7,322 nt of DNA from Bacteroidales bacterium (lineage in GTDB: Bacteria; Bacteroidota; Bacteroidia; Bacteroidales; VadinHA17). A model generated the notes under the pieces. It did not search any database and was not told where the DNA came from. It worked only from the letters and a program-made list of their open reading frames with translations. Below, one piece after another: positions 6,459 to 7,322 of this stretch (position 1 is its first letter; the number at the start of each line of letters is the position of its first letter). The stretch is from NCBI GenBank assembly GCA_027451265.1, contig DAIDJT010000132.1:1-7322 (forward strand). Direction: 5' to 3'. A program made the translations under genes and the position numbers.

Positions 6459-6519
6459 TCCCCTTTTTCAGGGATATTGAATTCATCCCTGAATATTTAA
6501 AAATCCCCGAAAAAGGGGA
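6459..6519. repeat. nested inverted repeat in the divergent intergenic region
   Basis: An outer 11-bp inverted repeat pairs TCCCCTTTTTC (6459-6469) with GAAAAAGGGGA (6509-6519), all matches. Inside it, TCAGGGAT (6468-6475) is inverted as ATCCCTGA (6485-6492) around a 9-nt loop; the arms share two bases with the outer left arm. The right arm can also fold alone as CCCC-GAAAAA-GGGG (6505-6518). It lies between the divergent kinase and envelope-protein genes, about 50 bases from the kinase start and 80 from the other. It could be an operator, a structured leader or a small remnant element; the sequence does not decide. Confidence 0.75.
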
Positions 6520-6598
6520 GCCCTCTGTCAAAATGCGGTTGTAGGTTTACTGCAAGTTTATTAACTTCAGCCACCAAACTTAAAACCCCGCTATAAAT

Positions 6599-7322
6599 AT
6601 GAAACCGGTATTCAGAATTCTCGTGGTGCTGGCTTTAGTCAGCCTTACAATTAATGTTGAGGGTCAGATCAAGGTCGACCTGAAGAAAAAACTCGAACAG
6701 CAGGTTAACCGCCGTCTCAACCAGAAAGCAGATCAGGCCATTGACAAAGCCCTTGATACAGTTGAGGACAGCATCAAGCAGGACATGAAGAAGGACGGCA
6801 ATACAGGTAATAATGCATCAGGGCAGAATGCAGGAGGCAACCAGGATCAGGGCAAGGCCTCCAAAGATAGCGGTGCCCAGTCGGGCGGTCAGCAGGAGAC
6901 TGCACTTCAGTCATATTCAAAGTATGATTTCATTCCCGGCGAGAAAGTGATCTTCTATGATGATTTCAGCCAGGAAGCGGTTGGCGATTTCCCGGCAATG
7001 TGGAACACAAACGGTTCTGCCGAGGTGGTGACCACAAACCTCTTTCCGGGAAAATGGATGAAGTTCGTTATGAATGAATGTTTATGGACCGACGAACTGC
7101 TCAAGCTGCCTGAAAACTATACAATAGAGTATGATATAATTCCGATTGGCGGTCTCGAAGGTGAGGGAATGTCAGGATGGCACATGAAACTCATGCAGGC
7201 CAAAAATGCCAAAGCCTGGGATGGCGGCTCAGCGCCGGGTAACGGTGGCTTTCAGTTCAAAGTTGAGTACTTCGGAAGACCAAGCTACAGCACATGGTTC
7301 TATGGCGATGAATGCAGCGCAT
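6599..7322 (+). CDS. exported protein, probable OmpA-family N-terminal region (cut by window edge)
   Basis: I read 241 codons from the ATG at 6599 to the edge with no stop. Residues 1-23 form a signal peptide (MKPVFRILVVLALVSLTINVEGQ). A charged, amphipathic helical segment follows (about 24-65, IKVDLKKKLEQQVNRRLNQKADQA and onwards), then a low-complexity G/N/Q/S linker (about 66-105). From about 106 a globular domain begins with YDFIPGEKVIFYDDFSQEAVGDFPAMWNTNGSAEVV. That block resembles the region before the OmpA domain in Bacteroidota OmpA-family proteins, a beta-sandwich-like domain with FPGKW and IEYDIIP strands. The C-terminal OmpA peptidoglycan-binding domain, if present, lies outside the window, so this name is inference. 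It is most likely periplasmic or outer-membrane associated. It is transcribed divergently from the TPR kinase operon. Confidence 0.75.
   Translation, partial: MKPVFRILVVLALVSLTINVEGQIKVDLKKKLEQQVNRRLNQKADQAIDKALDTVEDSIKQDMKKDGNTGNNASGQNAGGNQDQGKASKDSGAQSGGQQETALQSYSKYDFIPGEKVIFYDDFSQEAVGDFPAMWNTNGSAEVVTTNLFPGKWMKFVMNECLWTDELLKLPENYTIEYDIIPIGGLEGEGMSGWHMKLMQAKNAKAWDGGSAPGNGGFQFKVEYFGRPSYSTWFYGDECSA

Larger units (their letters stand above)
6412..6598. promoter_or_regulatory. divergent intergenic regulatory region
   Basis: These 187 bases separate the minus-strand kinase operon from the plus-strand exported-protein gene, so both promoters should be here. Only a partial -7 match is visible for the kinase (6429-6436). 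For the plus-strand gene the best I see is TAGGTTTA (6542-6549), one base off TAnnTTTG and lacking a -33 TTG. The nested inverted repeat at 6459-6519 occupies the centre. The AT-rich run before the ATG at 6599 has no Shine-Dalgarno sequence, as expected for the phylum. Confidence 0.5.

Noticed and set aside
6542..6549. TAGGTTTA as a promoter element for the plus-strand gene at 6599
   Set aside because: The last base departs from TAnnTTTG and there is no TTG at the right distance upstream.

Overview
The window looks like ordinary chromosome from a member of the Bacteroidota, probably a Bacteroidales/Marinilabiliales-type marine or sediment lineage. Three things point there. Two genes (rpsO and the DUF2851 gene) have textbook Bacteroidota promoters, with a TTG element about 20 nt upstream of TATCTTTG. 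No gene start has a usable Shine-Dalgarno sequence. The gene content is typical of the phylum: a DUF2851 protein, a TPR histidine kinase with a NarL-type regulator, and a secreted protein resembling the N-terminus of a Bacteroidota OmpA-family protein.

Layout, left to right. Positions 1-1522 (minus) hold the first 507 codons of pnp, polynucleotide phosphorylase, cut by the window edge. A short gap with a near-perfect hairpin terminator separates it from rpsO (ribosomal protein S15, minus, 1613-1882). Then come 374 bases without a gene; these hold the rpsO promoter and leader and a pair of 20-bp direct repeats. Positions 2257-3579 (minus) encode a DUF2851 protein with its own promoter at about 3608-3638. 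The gap 3580-3835 contains a degenerate 8-bp tandem repeat array that ends exactly at the stop codon of the next gene. Positions 3836-4480 (response regulator) and 4483-6411 (sensor kinase) form a tightly packed minus-strand two-component operon, with the kinase first. A divergent intergenic region (6412-6598) with a nested inverted repeat separates it from a plus-strand gene (6599 to the right edge) for an exported protein that is incomplete here.

Functionally, rpsO-pnp is the widely conserved pairing of a ribosomal protein with an RNA-decay exonuclease. The TPR kinase and NarL-type regulator form one signalling unit in which the periplasmic TPR domain is the likely sensor. The divergent envelope gene is a candidate target by position only.

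I see no mobile element, CRISPR array, tRNA or rRNA, and no clearly new multi-gene system. The points most worth a second look are the octamer array, the nested inverted repeat, the altered HNxxxG phosphorylation motif of the kinase, the possible structured leader of rpsO, and nuclease-like conserved residues in the DUF2851 protein.
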